In this document: piece after piece, positions 17,967 to 27,102 of the stretch
Numbering within the stretch: position 1 is the stretch's first letter
How the letters are laid out: each line of letters starts with the position of its first letter
DNA from: Verrucomicrobiia bacterium
Lineage (GTDB): Bacteria > Verrucomicrobiota > Verrucomicrobiia > Limisphaerales > DSYF01
Direction: 5' to 3'
Length of the DNA: 48,405 nt
Assembly: GCA_035765895.1 (NCBI GenBank)
Contig: DASTWL010000094.1
Span: forward strand, 1-48,405
The notes under the pieces: model-generated
Databases searched by the model: none
What the model was told of the DNA's origin: nothing
Seen by the model: the letters and a program-made list of their open reading frames with translations, nothing else
Made by a program: the position numbers and the translations under genes

Positions 17967-19085
17967 ATGAGCGAATCAACCGGCGCCCGCTATCGCGGCG
18001 AAGTGGTTTACCTGTTTGCCTACGACGTGGCGGACGAATTGACCCGCGGACCGGTGCGTGAGCTGCTGGGCCAGCCGGTGGCGCAGTTTGCCGTGGACGC
18101 TTCCAAGCGCAGCCCCAAGCAGTTGTTTTTCTACCGTCCCCAAATGGTTCGCCTGCCGCCGCAGGAACGCATCGGGCCGCGCGGACCGGTCCGCATGGAA
18201 CGCATCGTCAAGCTGCTCCCGGTCGGCGCCATCAGCATCACCATCCGCGTGCCCTTTGAGGCCGACCACATCGAGGATCTCGTCCACTTTCACGACCTCC
18301 AGTTCTCCAACGGTTCGCTCAGCGATGAAGTCCGGCGCCTCGCTGAAGAGGTCCACCACGAACTGGCGCCACACTACGTCCGGCCGGTCCAGCAACTGGC
18401 GGACGAGGAAGCCTACACCGTGTTCTGCCTGAAGGCGCCGCTGCACAACGCCGACGGCTCCCCGACCCGCGCGGAGGACTGGCTGAAGGCACACCGGCGC
18501 GCCGTGGCAGCGCTGCTCACGCAGGAAACGGACATCGACCGGCTCTCGCACCAGGAGTTCATCGAGTCCACCGACCGGTTCCTCAGCTATTACGAGAACG
18601 ATCTGGTGGTCATCGACTGGGACGCGGCCCTGCTCGTGGACGAACCGAAGAACTTCGAGGAAACCCTCTACATTCTCGAACTGGCCAACCTCCAGCTCGC
18701 CGAACTGGAAGCCTACGACCGCGTCCTCGACGACGCACTCGAACGTGCCTATCGCGACGTCAGTTCCCGGCCCACGCGCGGCCAGAGCCGTGCCCTGCGC
18801 GAATTGCGCGCCATTCGCATCGACCTCGAACGCTTCAGTGATGAGCTTTCCAATATCACCAAATTTTTTGGCGACTGGCATCTGGCGCGAATCTACGAGA
18901 ACGTCGCCGCGCGATTTCACCTCGCTGACTGGCATCGGACAATCGACGCCAAGCTGAAGACGCTCGCGGATCTCTATCAGCTTCTGAGCCAGGACCGCAC
19001 CAACCGCTGGATGCTGATCCTTGAAGTCACCATAGTGCTGCTGTTTATCATTGACCTGATTGTGCTCGTGCTCGCGGCCAAATGA
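17967..19085 (+). CDS. RMD1/SIF2-family (DUF155) membrane-tethered protein
   Basis: A 372-residue protein. The N-terminal soluble part starts RGEVVYLFAYDVADEL. The C-terminal half is long and helical (ITKFFGDWHLARIYENVAAR, DRTNRWMLILEVTIVLLF). A single membrane helix at ~350-369 is followed by a very short tail (LAAK). The helix-TM arrangement and the final W-M-x-L-E-(V/I) segment are characteristic of RMD1/DUF155 proteins. In eukaryotes these are mitochondrial division or MIOREX-associated factors. The bacterial role is unknown. The start is well supported: GGAGGAAGC lies directly before the ATG at 17967. The gene ends 17 bases from the convergent dabA. Confidence 0.75.
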   Translation: MSESTGARYRGEVVYLFAYDVADELTRGPVRELLGQPVAQFAVDASKRSPKQLFFYRPQMVRLPPQERIGPRGPVRMERIVKLLPVGAISITIRVPFEADHIEDLVHFHDLQFSNGSLSDEVRRLAEEVHHELAPHYVRPVQQLADEEAYTVFCLKAPLHNADGSPTRAEDWLKAHRRAVAALLTQETDIDRLSHQEFIESTDRFLSYYENDLVVIDWDAALLVDEPKNFEETLYILELANLQLAELEAYDRVLDDALERAYRDVSSRPTRGQSRALRELRAIRIDLERFSDELSNITKFFGDWHLARIYENVAARFHLADWHRTIDAKLKTLADLYQLLSQDRTNRWMLILEVTIVLLFIIDLIVLVLAAK

Positions 19086-19102
19086 GCATGCCGCGGCGCG
19101 CC

Positions 19103-21721
19103 CTAGTTAACGGCTGCCACGACGGCAGCAGCGGATCGCGGGGACCGCGCGGCGGGATCTTGCGTTTGCAGCGGCCGCCCGGCCGGGGCCGTGGCCATCG
19201 GCACGGCAGCCCACATTTCCGCCGCAATGCACCGCCAGCACGAACCGTCACCCGGTTCACGGGCGAACAAATTGACCCAGCCATTTTCCACCAGTTCGCG
19301 CACGCCGCCGTGTTTCTGCAACACCCCGTCAATTGCCGCCCGGGACGCTTCAATGATTACGGTCAGCCGCAACGGCTCGTGCCGCCAGCGCACGCCATCA
19401 TGCAACGATTGGAGCGGCAGACCGGTTTGCAAATCGCCACCGTTGCCTTCCCAGATGCCGAAGGTGCCAACCACGTTGTGCAGCACCTTGTTGCCGCTGC
19501 CAAACAACCGGTTGTTCACCGTGGACCCGTAATATTGCAGATTGATCCAGCTCGCCACGACCATCGGCGCCGTCAGAATCAATTCGAGCACGGAAGCGTC
19601 CGCATCGCGTCCGGCGTCGTAATTGTGCAGAAACACGCGGCCGCCAAGATTCACGCCCGAAGTGCGTGCGCGTGGCGCGGCAATGAAGGCCGCATTGCCC
19701 GCCAGTCCCCATTCCGGCCGGACCTGGGCCCAATCCCGGCTCCGCGAGAACACGGCCGCATCCACCTGGGCGTCGGGCACGTCGCCCAAGCCGAGCGAGG
19801 CGGCGCGCTCCCGCCGGGCCCGTTGCGAAGCGGCCGCCAGCCACGCCTGACACTGATGCAGCGCGGCCGCCTGATCTGCCGTCAATTTCTCCGCGTCATA
19901 AATCACGACCTCATCCGTTGTCGTGTTGTGCAACCCCGCGACGAAGACGGTTTCCGCTGGAATCGCAATGCCCCGGGTGCGCAGCGCGTCGCGCACAGCC
20001 GGCTCATTCAAAATCGCCGCCGCCACCCGCGCATTGGCATCGCCGGCGTGTCCGCCGCACGCGCCACAATCCAGTGCCGAGGCGTAGGGATTGTTGGTTG
20101 TGGCGCTGCCGTGACCGCAAAGGAGCACCACCTTGGCGAAGTTGGTGGTAAGGCCCGTGTTTTTCAGGGCGCCCGCCGCCAGTTCAACCCGCTCGGCCAG
20201 CGACCAGCCCGTTTGCCCGCTGTGCCCGCAGGAACTGGCGTCCTCCGTGACGCGGACGAAACGCGGCCCGAATCGGACCCGTCCGTGCGCGGGCGCCGAA
20301 GCCGTCTCCGGTTGGGACAGGCCCAGCCCATCTTGGGCCAGCTTCACGCCAAACCAGAGTCCGGCCGTCTCGACGAACGAAAAACAGGAAATCGCCGAGG
20401 TCTTGAATGCGTTCCAGGCGCTGCCGACGGACCGCCGGAAGTGCAGGCCGCGCCACAAGCGCGCTTTCTCAACCGGCGCTCCCGACTGCGGCGTTTCGCA
20501 TACGGTGACTTTGGGATGGAGCAGCACCGGACAGCGTGCCGTCCCCTCTTCCTGACCAAACCGCCGATAGGCGAAGGCCACGCCAAAAAATCCCGCAAAG
20601 CCGAGCGTTTCAATGGCGGGCGACTGCGCTTCCAGCGCGCGGCGGAACACTTCCGAGCGCACGTCGATGCAAAAGATGGCCTGCAACATTTTCGGCTCGG
20701 TCAAAGCGGCGGTTCGCCCCGGGCTGGCCGGCAACGGGGCCAGCAGTAGGCGTTGGTAACTGGATTCCAGTGCCAGTTGGGCGACGAAGCGCGCCAGCAG
20801 GTCGGCTGAAAATCCCTCGGCCGTGGCCACGACTTCGTGCTGCTGCGCCCGCCAGAGCGAAAGCATTCCCGGCGCGCCGCCGAATTGCCGCCAAAGTGCA
20901 AGATCGTAGGCGAGCCGGACGGCCAGCAACTGCGTGAGCGAGTCATCGGTCGTTCCAGCCGCGCGTTGCTCGCGCACGCGAAACTGCACGTGCCCGCTCC
21001 AGCCGGCAATGCTCAGGAGCTGCCGGTGCAGAAAATCCGTTCGCGCTTGGGCAGGAATGCCAAGTTCATCCAGCGCGCGGGCAATCAAACCGGCCGGATC
21101 GTTAGACAGATTTCCCACCAGGGCCCGGAAGCCGCGCAGCCCGCTGAGTTCCGGATTGGCATCCAGTTGGGCGGCCGCCCGCCACGCGGACAGGAGCGGC
21201 CGGTCGCGCCACGGCATGCGCCAGGAAGACTGGCCCGCATCGTAATACGCCGAGCACCACTTGGAGACTTCCTCCCGCACGAACCCCGGCCAGTCCGGCA
21301 TTTTGTGCGCCGCGAGAAAATCGGCGAACGTCAACACCCGCACCTGCCGTTCGGCCGCCGAACCGGATGCGAGCGCGTGATTCAACGAGCTGAGGCTGGT
21401 GAAATCGAGCTGCTCCTTCCACATCGGCGGCAGGGTTCGGCCCGCCAGTTCGATGGCCGCGCGGAAATCGTCCTCCTTGATCCGGCCGGCGGCGATTTGT
21501 TCGCGGTAATGCGCCGTGGGCATCAAAACGTCGCCATGCCCCACGCGCTGCAGCAGGCGCGCAGCCTCGATGAACGGCCGGTCTGTCAAACCCAGAAACG
21601 GGTTCACAGCGACGAACCGTTGCAGGGGCCAGAGCGGCGGCACACGGCGGCAGGCGTCTTCGATGGTCGCAAGCAAAACAGGATCGGCGGCATTCATGTC
21701 GTTTGACGGCGAGGGTTGCAT
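19103..21721 (-). CDS. dabA: DabA, inorganic carbon (DIC) uptake protein, beta-carbonic-anhydrase-like subunit
   Basis: An 872-residue UPF0753/DUF2309 protein. The zinc ligands expected from Halothiobacillus DabA are present in FCIDVRSE (Cys351, Asp353) and LCGHGSATTNNPYASALDCG (His537, Cys552). The Cys-x-Asp and His-(14)-Cys spacings are exact. Further family motifs are VNPFLGLTDRPF near residue 40 and VLHNVVGTFGIWEGNGGDL near 770. Known: DabA with DabB is a vectorial, cation-gradient-driven carbonic anhydrase that traps CO2 as cytoplasmic bicarbonate. It starts four bases after the dabB stop codon, so the pair is one transcript. The ATG at 21721 was chosen for this spacing. An ATG at 21697 would also work. 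Confidence 0.93.
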   Translation of the reverse strand: MQPSPSNDMNAADPVLLATIEDACRRVPPLWPLQRFVAVNPFLGLTDRPFIEAARLLQRVGHGDVLMPTAHYREQIAAGRIKEDDFRAAIELAGRTLPPMWKEQLDFTSLSSLNHALASGSAAERQVRVLTFADFLAAHKMPDWPGFVREEVSKWCSAYYDAGQSSWRMPWRDRPLLSAWRAAAQLDANPELSGLRGFRALVGNLSNDPAGLIARALDELGIPAQARTDFLHRQLLSIAGWSGHVQFRVREQRAAGTTDDSLTQLLAVRLAYDLALWRQFGGAPGMLSLWRAQQHEVVATAEGFSADLLARFVAQLALESSYQRLLLAPLPASPGRTAALTEPKMLQAIFCIDVRSEVFRRALEAQSPAIETLGFAGFFGVAFAYRRFGQEEGTARCPVLLHPKVTVCETPQSGAPVEKARLWRGLHFRRSVGSAWNAFKTSAISCFSFVETAGLWFGVKLAQDGLGLSQPETASAPAHGRVRFGPRFVRVTEDASSCGHSGQTGWSLAERVELAAGALKNTGLTTNFAKVVLLCGHGSATTNNPYASALDCGACGGHAGDANARVAAAILNEPAVRDALRTRGIAIPAETVFVAGLHNTTTDEVVIYDAEKLTADQAAALHQCQAWLAAASQRARRERAASLGLGDVPDAQVDAAVFSRSRDWAQVRPEWGLAGNAAFIAAPRARTSGVNLGGRVFLHNYDAGRDADASVLELILTAPMVVASWINLQYYGSTVNNRLFGSGNKVLHNVVGTFGIWEGNGGDLQTGLPLQSLHDGVRWRHEPLRLTVIIEASRAAIDGVLQKHGGVRELVENGWVNLFAREPGDGSCWRCIAAEMWAAVPMATAPAGRPLQTQDPAARSPRSAAAVVAAVN

Positions 21722-21725
21722 GGTG

Positions 21726-23342
21726 TCATTCGGGAGTTGCGGAAGATTTGACCGGCCAGACGGCGGCGATGGCGCGGTTGGCCACGGTGTTGAGATAAAA
21801 TCCATTGCGCGCATGCACGTAGAGCGTCTGGAAAAAGGGACGATTTGCCCATTGCGGTATTTCCGTTTGAACCAACAAGACGGCGAGAAACAAGCCCAGC
21901 ACGAGGGCGACAAGCACGGCGCCCGCCCAGGTGTTCAACTGGGTGTTTTGCCATGCCCCCTCACCCAACAATTCGTTGAAGCCGAGGTGCAACGTGAAAA
22001 GCCCGACCACGATGCCCGCCCCCAGCAACGTGCCGAACACAGCAAGGCGCGGCGTCAGTCCGTGGCCCCAGAACATCCACAACAGGTAGGCCAGCGCCAT
22101 GGCAAAGACGGTCGCCAGCACGAACTGGCCCGCATCGTGCCGCCAGCCCAGATGAAAGATCCAGGCGCCCCCCAGCACCAGCAATCCGGCCAACCCCAGC
22201 GCGGCCCCCAGAATGAAGGGGTGCGCCCCCGGCTTGTCAGTAGGTGTCCAGGCGGATTTGGCGAGCCGCACCACGCTGCCGGACGAGAGAAAGGCATGCG
22301 CCTTGTAGAGGGAATGCGCCACCAGGTGCAACGTCGCGAGGGCAAACGCGCCCAGGCCGCATTCCAGCATCATGAAGCCCATTTGCGCCACGGTGGAAAA
22401 GGCCAGCGAGCGCTTCACACTGGCATGCGTCAACATCACCAGCGAAGCAAACAACGCGGTGAACGCACCGAAGAAGGCCAGCACCGACATGGCCCCCGGC
22501 GACAGGGTGACGAGCGGATGCAGCCGGAGAATCAGATAGCCCCCGGCGTTGATGATGCCCGCATGCATGAGCGCCGAAACGGGCGTCGGTGTTTCCATGG
22601 TATCGGGCAGCCAGCTGTGAAACGGGAACTGGGCCGATTTCAACATGGCGCCGACAACGAGCAAAAACGCGATGGCCTGAATGCCCGCCCGGCCGCCTTC
22701 CACAGCCCCGCCCGGCCACTGCCGCGCGGCCGCGAACAAGGCCGCGAAATCCCAGGTCCGAAATTGGTGATACACCAGGACCATCACGGCCAACAGGCAC
22801 AGGTCGCCCAGCCGGCTGATGACGAATTTTTTCCGGGCTGCCAGTTGCGCCGCCGGACGCGCGGGATAAAAGACCAGCAGCCGGTGCAAGCCGAGGCTGG
22901 TTGCGCTCCAGGCCAGCGCGAATTGCAGCAGGTTGCCGGAGACCACGACCGTCAGCACCGCGCCGCCCGTGAAGCAGATCCATTTTGTGAATTCCCCCTG
23001 CCGCGGTTCGCCCGCGAGATAGTTCACCGTAAACCGCGTGACCACGGCCAGCAGGAAGGACACCAGCACCAGCACGATGACTGCAAGATTGTCAATCTGG
23101 AAGCCCAGTTCCAGCGGACCGGCGACGGTCCACGTCATTCGCGCCGGACCAAAGAGCGCGCGGCTGAGAACAGCCCCCACGGTTAGCCCGAGGCCCAGCA
23201 GCGCCAGAAGAGCGCCGGCGCGCGCGGCCCGGCGGGAATGACGGTTCAACCAGGCGCCGGGCAGCAGGCCGAACAGCAACAGCAACAAGGGGCCGGCAGC
23301 GGCCAGCCCCACGGTGATTTTCGAGAGTGATGCGTCGTTCAT
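21726..23342 (-). CDS. dabB: DabB, NuoL/MrpA-like membrane subunit of the DIC uptake system
   Basis: A 538-residue, ~14-helix proton-conducting-transporter (NADH dehydrogenase subunit 5 family) protein. Diagnostic stretches are KSAQFPFHSWLPDTMETPTP, VSALMHAGIINAGGYLILR and LTHASVKRSLAFSTVAQMGF. Key charged residues are the Lys of LKSAQFPFHSWLP, the His of MHAG and the Lys of SVKRSLAFST. It is shorter than NuoL, lacking the long C-terminal lateral helix, as expected for DabB. It supplies ion-gradient energy to DabA, encoded immediately downstream. The ATG at 23342 opens the divergent control region shared with the lysR gene 92 bases away. Confidence 0.92.
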   Translation of the reverse strand: MNDASLSKITVGLAAAGPLLLLLFGLLPGAWLNRHSRRAARAGALLALLGLGLTVGAVLSRALFGPARMTWTVAGPLELGFQIDNLAVIVLVLVSFLLAVVTRFTVNYLAGEPRQGEFTKWICFTGGAVLTVVVSGNLLQFALAWSATSLGLHRLLVFYPARPAAQLAARKKFVISRLGDLCLLAVMVLVYHQFRTWDFAALFAAARQWPGGAVEGGRAGIQAIAFLLVVGAMLKSAQFPFHSWLPDTMETPTPVSALMHAGIINAGGYLILRLHPLVTLSPGAMSVLAFFGAFTALFASLVMLTHASVKRSLAFSTVAQMGFMMLECGLGAFALATLHLVAHSLYKAHAFLSSGSVVRLAKSAWTPTDKPGAHPFILGAALGLAGLLVLGGAWIFHLGWRHDAGQFVLATVFAMALAYLLWMFWGHGLTPRLAVFGTLLGAGIVVGLFTLHLGFNELLGEGAWQNTQLNTWAGAVLVALVLGLFLAVLLVQTEIPQWANRPFFQTLYVHARNGFYLNTVANRAIAAVWPVKSSATPE

Positions 23343-23394
23343 GACAGTTTCGTCCCAACGCGGTCACGCTAGCGCCAGAATCCCAGTTCCATCC

Positions 23395-23432
23395 AATAGA
23401 TTGTTTTTACAAAATCGTTCTATTCTGTAAAA
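23395..23432. promoter_or_regulatory. Nested palindromes between dabB and lysR, candidate LysR operator
   Basis: This AT-rich patch in otherwise GC-rich DNA holds two overlapping inverted repeats. AATAGA (23395-23400) pairs with TCTATT (23419-23424). TTTTACA (23405-23411) pairs with TGTAAAA (23426-23432). The last arm ends two bases before the lysR ATG at 23435. LysR-type regulators typically bind imperfect dyads in the divergent promoter next to their own gene, so this is the likely control site for lysR and dabBA. Binding is inferred. Confidence 0.6.
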
Positions 23433-23434
23433 CT

Positions 23435-24328
23435 ATGGGCATGGCCTTTTTGAACTATCATCACCTGCGTTATTTCCGCGCCGTGGCCAACGACGGGAAT
23501 CTCACCCAGGCGGCGGCCCGGCTGCACCTTTCCCAATCGGCCTTGAGCATCCAGTTGCGGCGGCTCGAGGAGAGCCTAGGCCACGAGTTGTTCCGGCGTG
23601 AAAACAAACGGCTCAAACTGACCGAATCCGGACGGCTGGTGCTGGATTATGCGGAAACCATCTTTCGCACCGGCGAGGAGATGATGGCGGTGCTCCAGCG
23701 ACATTCCCCCGCGCGCCGGAAGGTCTTGTCCATCGGCGCCGTGGCGACGCTGTCGCGGAACTTCCAGATTGATTTGCTCAAGCCGCTGTTGAACCAGCCG
23801 GATCTGGAACTCGTGATCCGTTCCGGCAGTTTGCGCGAATTGCTCACCCAATTGGAGGCCCACACCATCGACGTCGTGTTGTCCAACCTGCCGGTGAAAC
23901 GCGAAGCCCACACCGGCTGGCACAGTCATTTGCTGGCCGAAGAGCCGGTAAGCCTCGTGGGCAGACCGCAGAAGGGGCGACGCACCAAGTTCAAGTTCCC
24001 CGACGATCTGAAACACATGCCGGTTATTTTGCCGAGCTTGGAAAGCAACGTGCGCGTGGCGTTCGATCTGCTGATGGAACAGGCCGGCATCCGGCCGGTC
24101 ATCGCAGCGGAGGTGGATGACATGGCCATGCTCCGCCTCGTCGCCCGCGAGTCCATGGCCCTGACTCTCGTGCCGCCGGTGGTGGTGCAGGACGAACTGC
24201 GCGAGGGCGTGCTGGTGGAACGCCACCGGATACCGCAGATCAAGAAAAGCTTTTATGCCATCACTCCCAGCCGCCGGTTCCCGAACGAATTCGTCCGCCA
24301 GCTGATCCAGCAACGGAAACCGTTCTAA
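23435..24328 (+). CDS. LysR-type transcriptional regulator divergent from dabBA
   Basis: A 297-residue LTTR. The winged helix-turn-helix spans residues ~8-65 ([44 protein letters not shown]). It is followed by a linker helix and a two-subdomain periplasmic-binding-like effector domain (~95-290; [29 protein letters not shown]). Some of the C-terminal features ([26 protein letters not shown]) resemble the NhaR-like LTTR subgroup. Known: DAB operons in several bacteria carry an adjacent LysR gene. The divergent position here suggests that it controls dabBA in response to CO2/bicarbonate status or ion stress. ATGs at 23435 and 23441 are both plausible starts. Its stop codon overlaps the convergent purE stop by a few bases. 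Confidence 0.9.
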   Translation: MGMAFLNYHHLRYFRAVANDGNLTQAAARLHLSQSALSIQLRRLEESLGHELFRRENKRLKLTESGRLVLDYAETIFRTGEEMMAVLQRHSPARRKVLSIGAVATLSRNFQIDLLKPLLNQPDLELVIRSGSLRELLTQLEAHTIDVVLSNLPVKREAHTGWHSHLLAEEPVSLVGRPQKGRRTKFKFPDDLKHMPVILPSLESNVRVAFDLLMEQAGIRPVIAAEVDDMAMLRLVARESMALTLVPPVVVQDELREGVLVERHRIPQIKKSFYAITPSRRFPNEFVRQLIQQRKPF

Positions 24329-24837
24329 GCCGGCCGCAAACCCGCGGCCAGCTTGGCGCCGCGCCGCCGGGATTCAGCGGCCAGCGATTTCATGTAGTGC
24401 TTCAGGCGTGTCCGCAGGGTGGCGTCGCCCGCCGCCAGAATTTTCACCGCCATCAGGCCCGCATTCTTGCCGCCCCCGATGGCCATCGTGGCCACGGGCA
24501 CGCCGCCGGGCATTTGCACGATGGACAACAGCGAGTCGAGCCCCTTGAGGCTTTTGCTTTCGACGGGCACGCCAATGACCGGGAGCGGCGTGAGACTCGC
24601 CACCATGCCGGGCAGATGCGCCGCGCCGCCCGCACCGGCGATGATCACCCGCAGACCGCGGCCTTCGGCGGCTTTCGCGTAACGCACCATGTCTTCGGGC
24701 GTCCGATGCGCCGAGACCACGCGCGCCTCAAATGCCACGCCAAATTCCCGGCAGACGTCCGCCGCCGCGGAAAGCGTTGGCCAGTCCGAATCGCTGCCCA
24801 TGATGATGCCGACCAACGGCGCATTTTTGGTTTTCAT
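24325..24837 (-). CDS. purE: PurE, N5-carboxyaminoimidazole ribonucleotide mutase
   Basis: A 170-residue enzyme of de novo purine synthesis converting N5-CAIR to CAIR. Motifs are [16 protein letters not shown] (phosphate/ribose loop), [13 protein letters not shown] with the catalytic His, [14 protein letters not shown] and [20 protein letters not shown]. The class I type is supported by purK immediately upstream. The ATG at 24837 overlaps the purK stop in an ATGA arrangement, indicating translational coupling. The 3' end overlaps the convergent lysR gene by 4 bases (24325-24328). Confidence 0.96.
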   Translation of the reverse strand: MKTKNAPLVGIIMGSDSDWPTLSAAADVCREFGVAFEARVVSAHRTPEDMVRYAKAAEGRGLRVIIAGAGGAAHLPGMVASLTPLPVIGVPVESKSLKGLDSLLSIVQMPGGVPVATMAIGGGKNAGLMAVKILAAGDATLRTRLKHYMKSLAAESRRRGAKLAAGLRPA

Positions 24838-26027
24838 GCTTTGGCTCCAAATTGAATGCATTCAGCCGCCCGCCGCGCGGTCGCTTCGGCGGCGTCAAGA
24901 GTTTGCCCGAGCGCGGTGACGTGACCCATTTTGCGACCTACGCCGCTCATCGCCTTGCCATAAACGTGAACGTGCGCGCCGGGAACGGCGAGGGCCTCGT
25001 TCATGCCGTGCGGGGCGCCAGATCCCTTCGCCGCGCCCAGCAAATTGATCATCACAGCGGCCGGCGCGACCATGGCGGTGGACCCCAGCGGCCAGCCCAG
25101 CACCGCCCGCACATGGTTCTCAAACTGCGAACACACGCATCCTTCGATCGTGTAATGCCCGGAATTGTGCACGCGCGGTGCCAGTTCGTTGATCAGCACC
25201 TCGCCCTCACGCGTCAAAAACATCTCCACGCCAAAACTGCCGACGCCGTCCACGGCCTCGATGGCGCGGTGGGCCAGCCGGGCGGCCTTTTGGGCGATTT
25301 CGGCCGGCACCGGTGCGGGCGCGCGCACGATGTGGCAAATGTGATTGCGTTGCACGGTTTCCACCACCGGATACTCGGCCACCGAGCCATCAAGTCCGCG
25401 CGTGATGATGGTGGCCAACTCGCTGACGTAGGGACAAAACGCCTCGACGTAAAGCGCGTTCCGGTCGCCGCCGAGCGTCTTCCAGGCTTCGGCAATTTCA
25501 CCTTCGGCGCGGACGGTGAAGTTTCCCTTGCCGTCATAACCATTGCGACGGGTTTTCAAAACCACCGGCCAGCCGGCGCCCCGGGCGAAGTCGGCCAGTT
25601 CCTGCATGGCGCCGACCGCTGCAAACGCCGGCAACGCCAGTCCCGCCGCGGCAAGCGTTTGCTTTTGAATGAACTTGTCCTGCACGCGGCGCAAGGTGCC
25701 CGTGCCGGGATGCAGCGGGTGACCGGCCTTTTCGAGGACGGCCAAAGCGTCGGCATTGAGAAACTCGTTTTCGATGGACACCACGTCCACGTGCGCCGCC
25801 AGCTTCAGCAGGGCCTCGGGATCGTCCCAGTTGCCCACGAGCGAATGGGTGGCCAGTTGAGCGGCGGGGCTGTAATTGTTGCGTTCCAGCACGACCACCT
25901 CGCAGCCCAGCTCCAACGCGGCGAGCGCGGACATTTTGGCGAGCTGACCGCCGCCGATGATGCCGAGACGCGGATGGGCCGGGCGCGGACGCGCGGCGCG
26001 GATTTCACGATCGTAGGTTTCGTGCAT
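24834..26027 (-). CDS. purK: PurK, N5-carboxyaminoimidazole ribonucleotide synthetase
   Basis: A 397-residue ATP-grasp enzyme that makes N5-CAIR from AIR, ATP and bicarbonate. Motifs are [13 protein letters not shown] at the N-terminus (biotin-carboxylase-like N-domain), [16 protein letters not shown] (ATP-grasp loop), [20 protein letters not shown] (metal-binding acidic residues) and [15 protein letters not shown] (AIR-binding signature). It is first in a two-gene operon with purE. The start at the ATG 26027 ([10 protein letters not shown]) is favoured, but no Shine-Dalgarno sequence is evident. An upstream in-frame extension to 26102 is not family-like. Confidence 0.95.
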   Translation of the reverse strand: MHETYDREIRAARPRPAHPRLGIIGGGQLAKMSALAALELGCEVVVLERNNYSPAAQLATHSLVGNWDDPEALLKLAAHVDVVSIENEFLNADALAVLEKAGHPLHPGTGTLRRVQDKFIQKQTLAAAGLALPAFAAVGAMQELADFARGAGWPVVLKTRRNGYDGKGNFTVRAEGEIAEAWKTLGGDRNALYVEAFCPYVSELATIITRGLDGSVAEYPVVETVQRNHICHIVRAPAPVPAEIAQKAARLAHRAIEAVDGVGSFGVEMFLTREGEVLINELAPRVHNSGHYTIEGCVCSQFENHVRAVLGWPLGSTAMVAPAAVMINLLGAAKGSGAPHGMNEALAVPGAHVHVYGKAMSGVGRKMGHVTALGQTLDAAEATARRAAECIQFGAKA

Positions 26028-26217
26028 GCTTAACAAGGGCCCCGGTTGACGAACCGGGGCAGGCGAAAATGGCCGGGTGAAATTGCCCGATGAGTTGTCC
26101 ATGGTGCTGCGTGTGAATCTGGCTCATGCGCCGCGTCCGGGTAGTTTAAGCGGCGGCGGCGTGCAAGCAACTCCGGAGGCGCGGATAAATCTGCCGGGGC
26201 ATCGGTCGCACGCCGGC

Positions 26218-26922
26218 TCAAAAGAAAAACGTCACGCCGGCCATCCCCGCGATGGTGTTCAGACCGAGATTCGGCCGGTAGATGCGGGCGCTGGAAAGAT
26301 GCAGGTAACGCGCTTCCAGGGTGAGGGCCACATTGTTGCGCACAAACCATTGCACGCCGGCCGCCGCCTGGAGGTTGAATTCAAAAACGCCGCCCAGATC
26401 CGGTTCCCGGATGCTCGTGGCGGTGACACCCGCGCCACAATCCACGAACGGCACCCAGCGTGTTCCGGTGGCGAAATGATAACGCAGGTGCGGCGTCAAC
26501 CCCACCAGCCATGCGTGACTGGGTGAAAATTGGGAGCCGCCGAACAGTTCAAAACGCAGTTCCGTGTTTCCTTGAAACCAATGCCCGGCGCCGCGGAGCG
26601 GGCCAAAGACCTCGCCATAACTCAGTCCCACCAACGCCAGATCATGGACTTCCCTTCCGCCCAACAGGGCGATGCCGCACGTGGCCCCGGCATTGACGCT
26701 GAAGGATTGTGCGGCGACATCGAAACCACCGCCCACCGCGCCCGTCCAAATTTGTGGCGACCGGGATTCGAAGGCGAGGTTCGCCTGGATGCCGAGATCG
26801 GCCGTCGGCGTGGTGGTTTGCGCCAACGCCATCACCGGCGCAACAGTCGCACTGCCAAGCAGCATGAAAAAAAACCGCCGCCGCGCCCGACGTTTTTTCC
26901 GGACCGATTTCGCATCGTCCAT
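26218..26922 (-). CDS. PagL-like acyloxyacyl hydrolase-family outer-membrane beta-barrel
   Basis: A 234-residue protein with an Arg/Lys-rich start and signal peptide (FFFMLLGSATVAPVMALA). Alternating amphipathic strands follow, and the terminal phenylalanine (VTFFF) is typical of outer-membrane barrels. Near the C-terminus YLHLSSARIYRPNLGLN aligns with the PagL active-site strand (His-x-Ser-Asn-Ala). The His and Ser are kept. The position 14 residues after the His, where Pseudomonas PagL has its catalytic Glu, is Asn here. Known: PagL removes the 3-O acyl chain of lipid A. With the Glu absent, activity is uncertain, although Asn is common in divergent family members. It lies between the purK and kinase genes on the same strand but is probably separately transcribed. 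Confidence 0.7.
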   Translation of the reverse strand: MDDAKSVRKKRRARRRFFFMLLGSATVAPVMALAQTTTPTADLGIQANLAFESRSPQIWTGAVGGGFDVAAQSFSVNAGATCGIALLGGREVHDLALVGLSYGEVFGPLRGAGHWFQGNTELRFELFGGSQFSPSHAWLVGLTPHLRYHFATGTRWVPFVDCGAGVTATSIREPDLGGVFEFNLQAAAGVQWFVRNNVALTLEARYLHLSSARIYRPNLGLNTIAGMAGVTFFF

Positions 26923-27102
26923 ACCTCTAAGCAGGATTCCGATTTAACCGTGCGCCAGCGGGCATTCGAAGGAACCCCCCGCCGCACAGCGTCGCCTCCG
27001 TGTCGCCCAACTCGTGAACGTTGTCAATGCTCGCACCCCGAAATTTTTCCCATGCGGCAGAAATCCGGTCCGCCCGAGCGGCCGCCCCCGGACGAAAATC
27101 CG

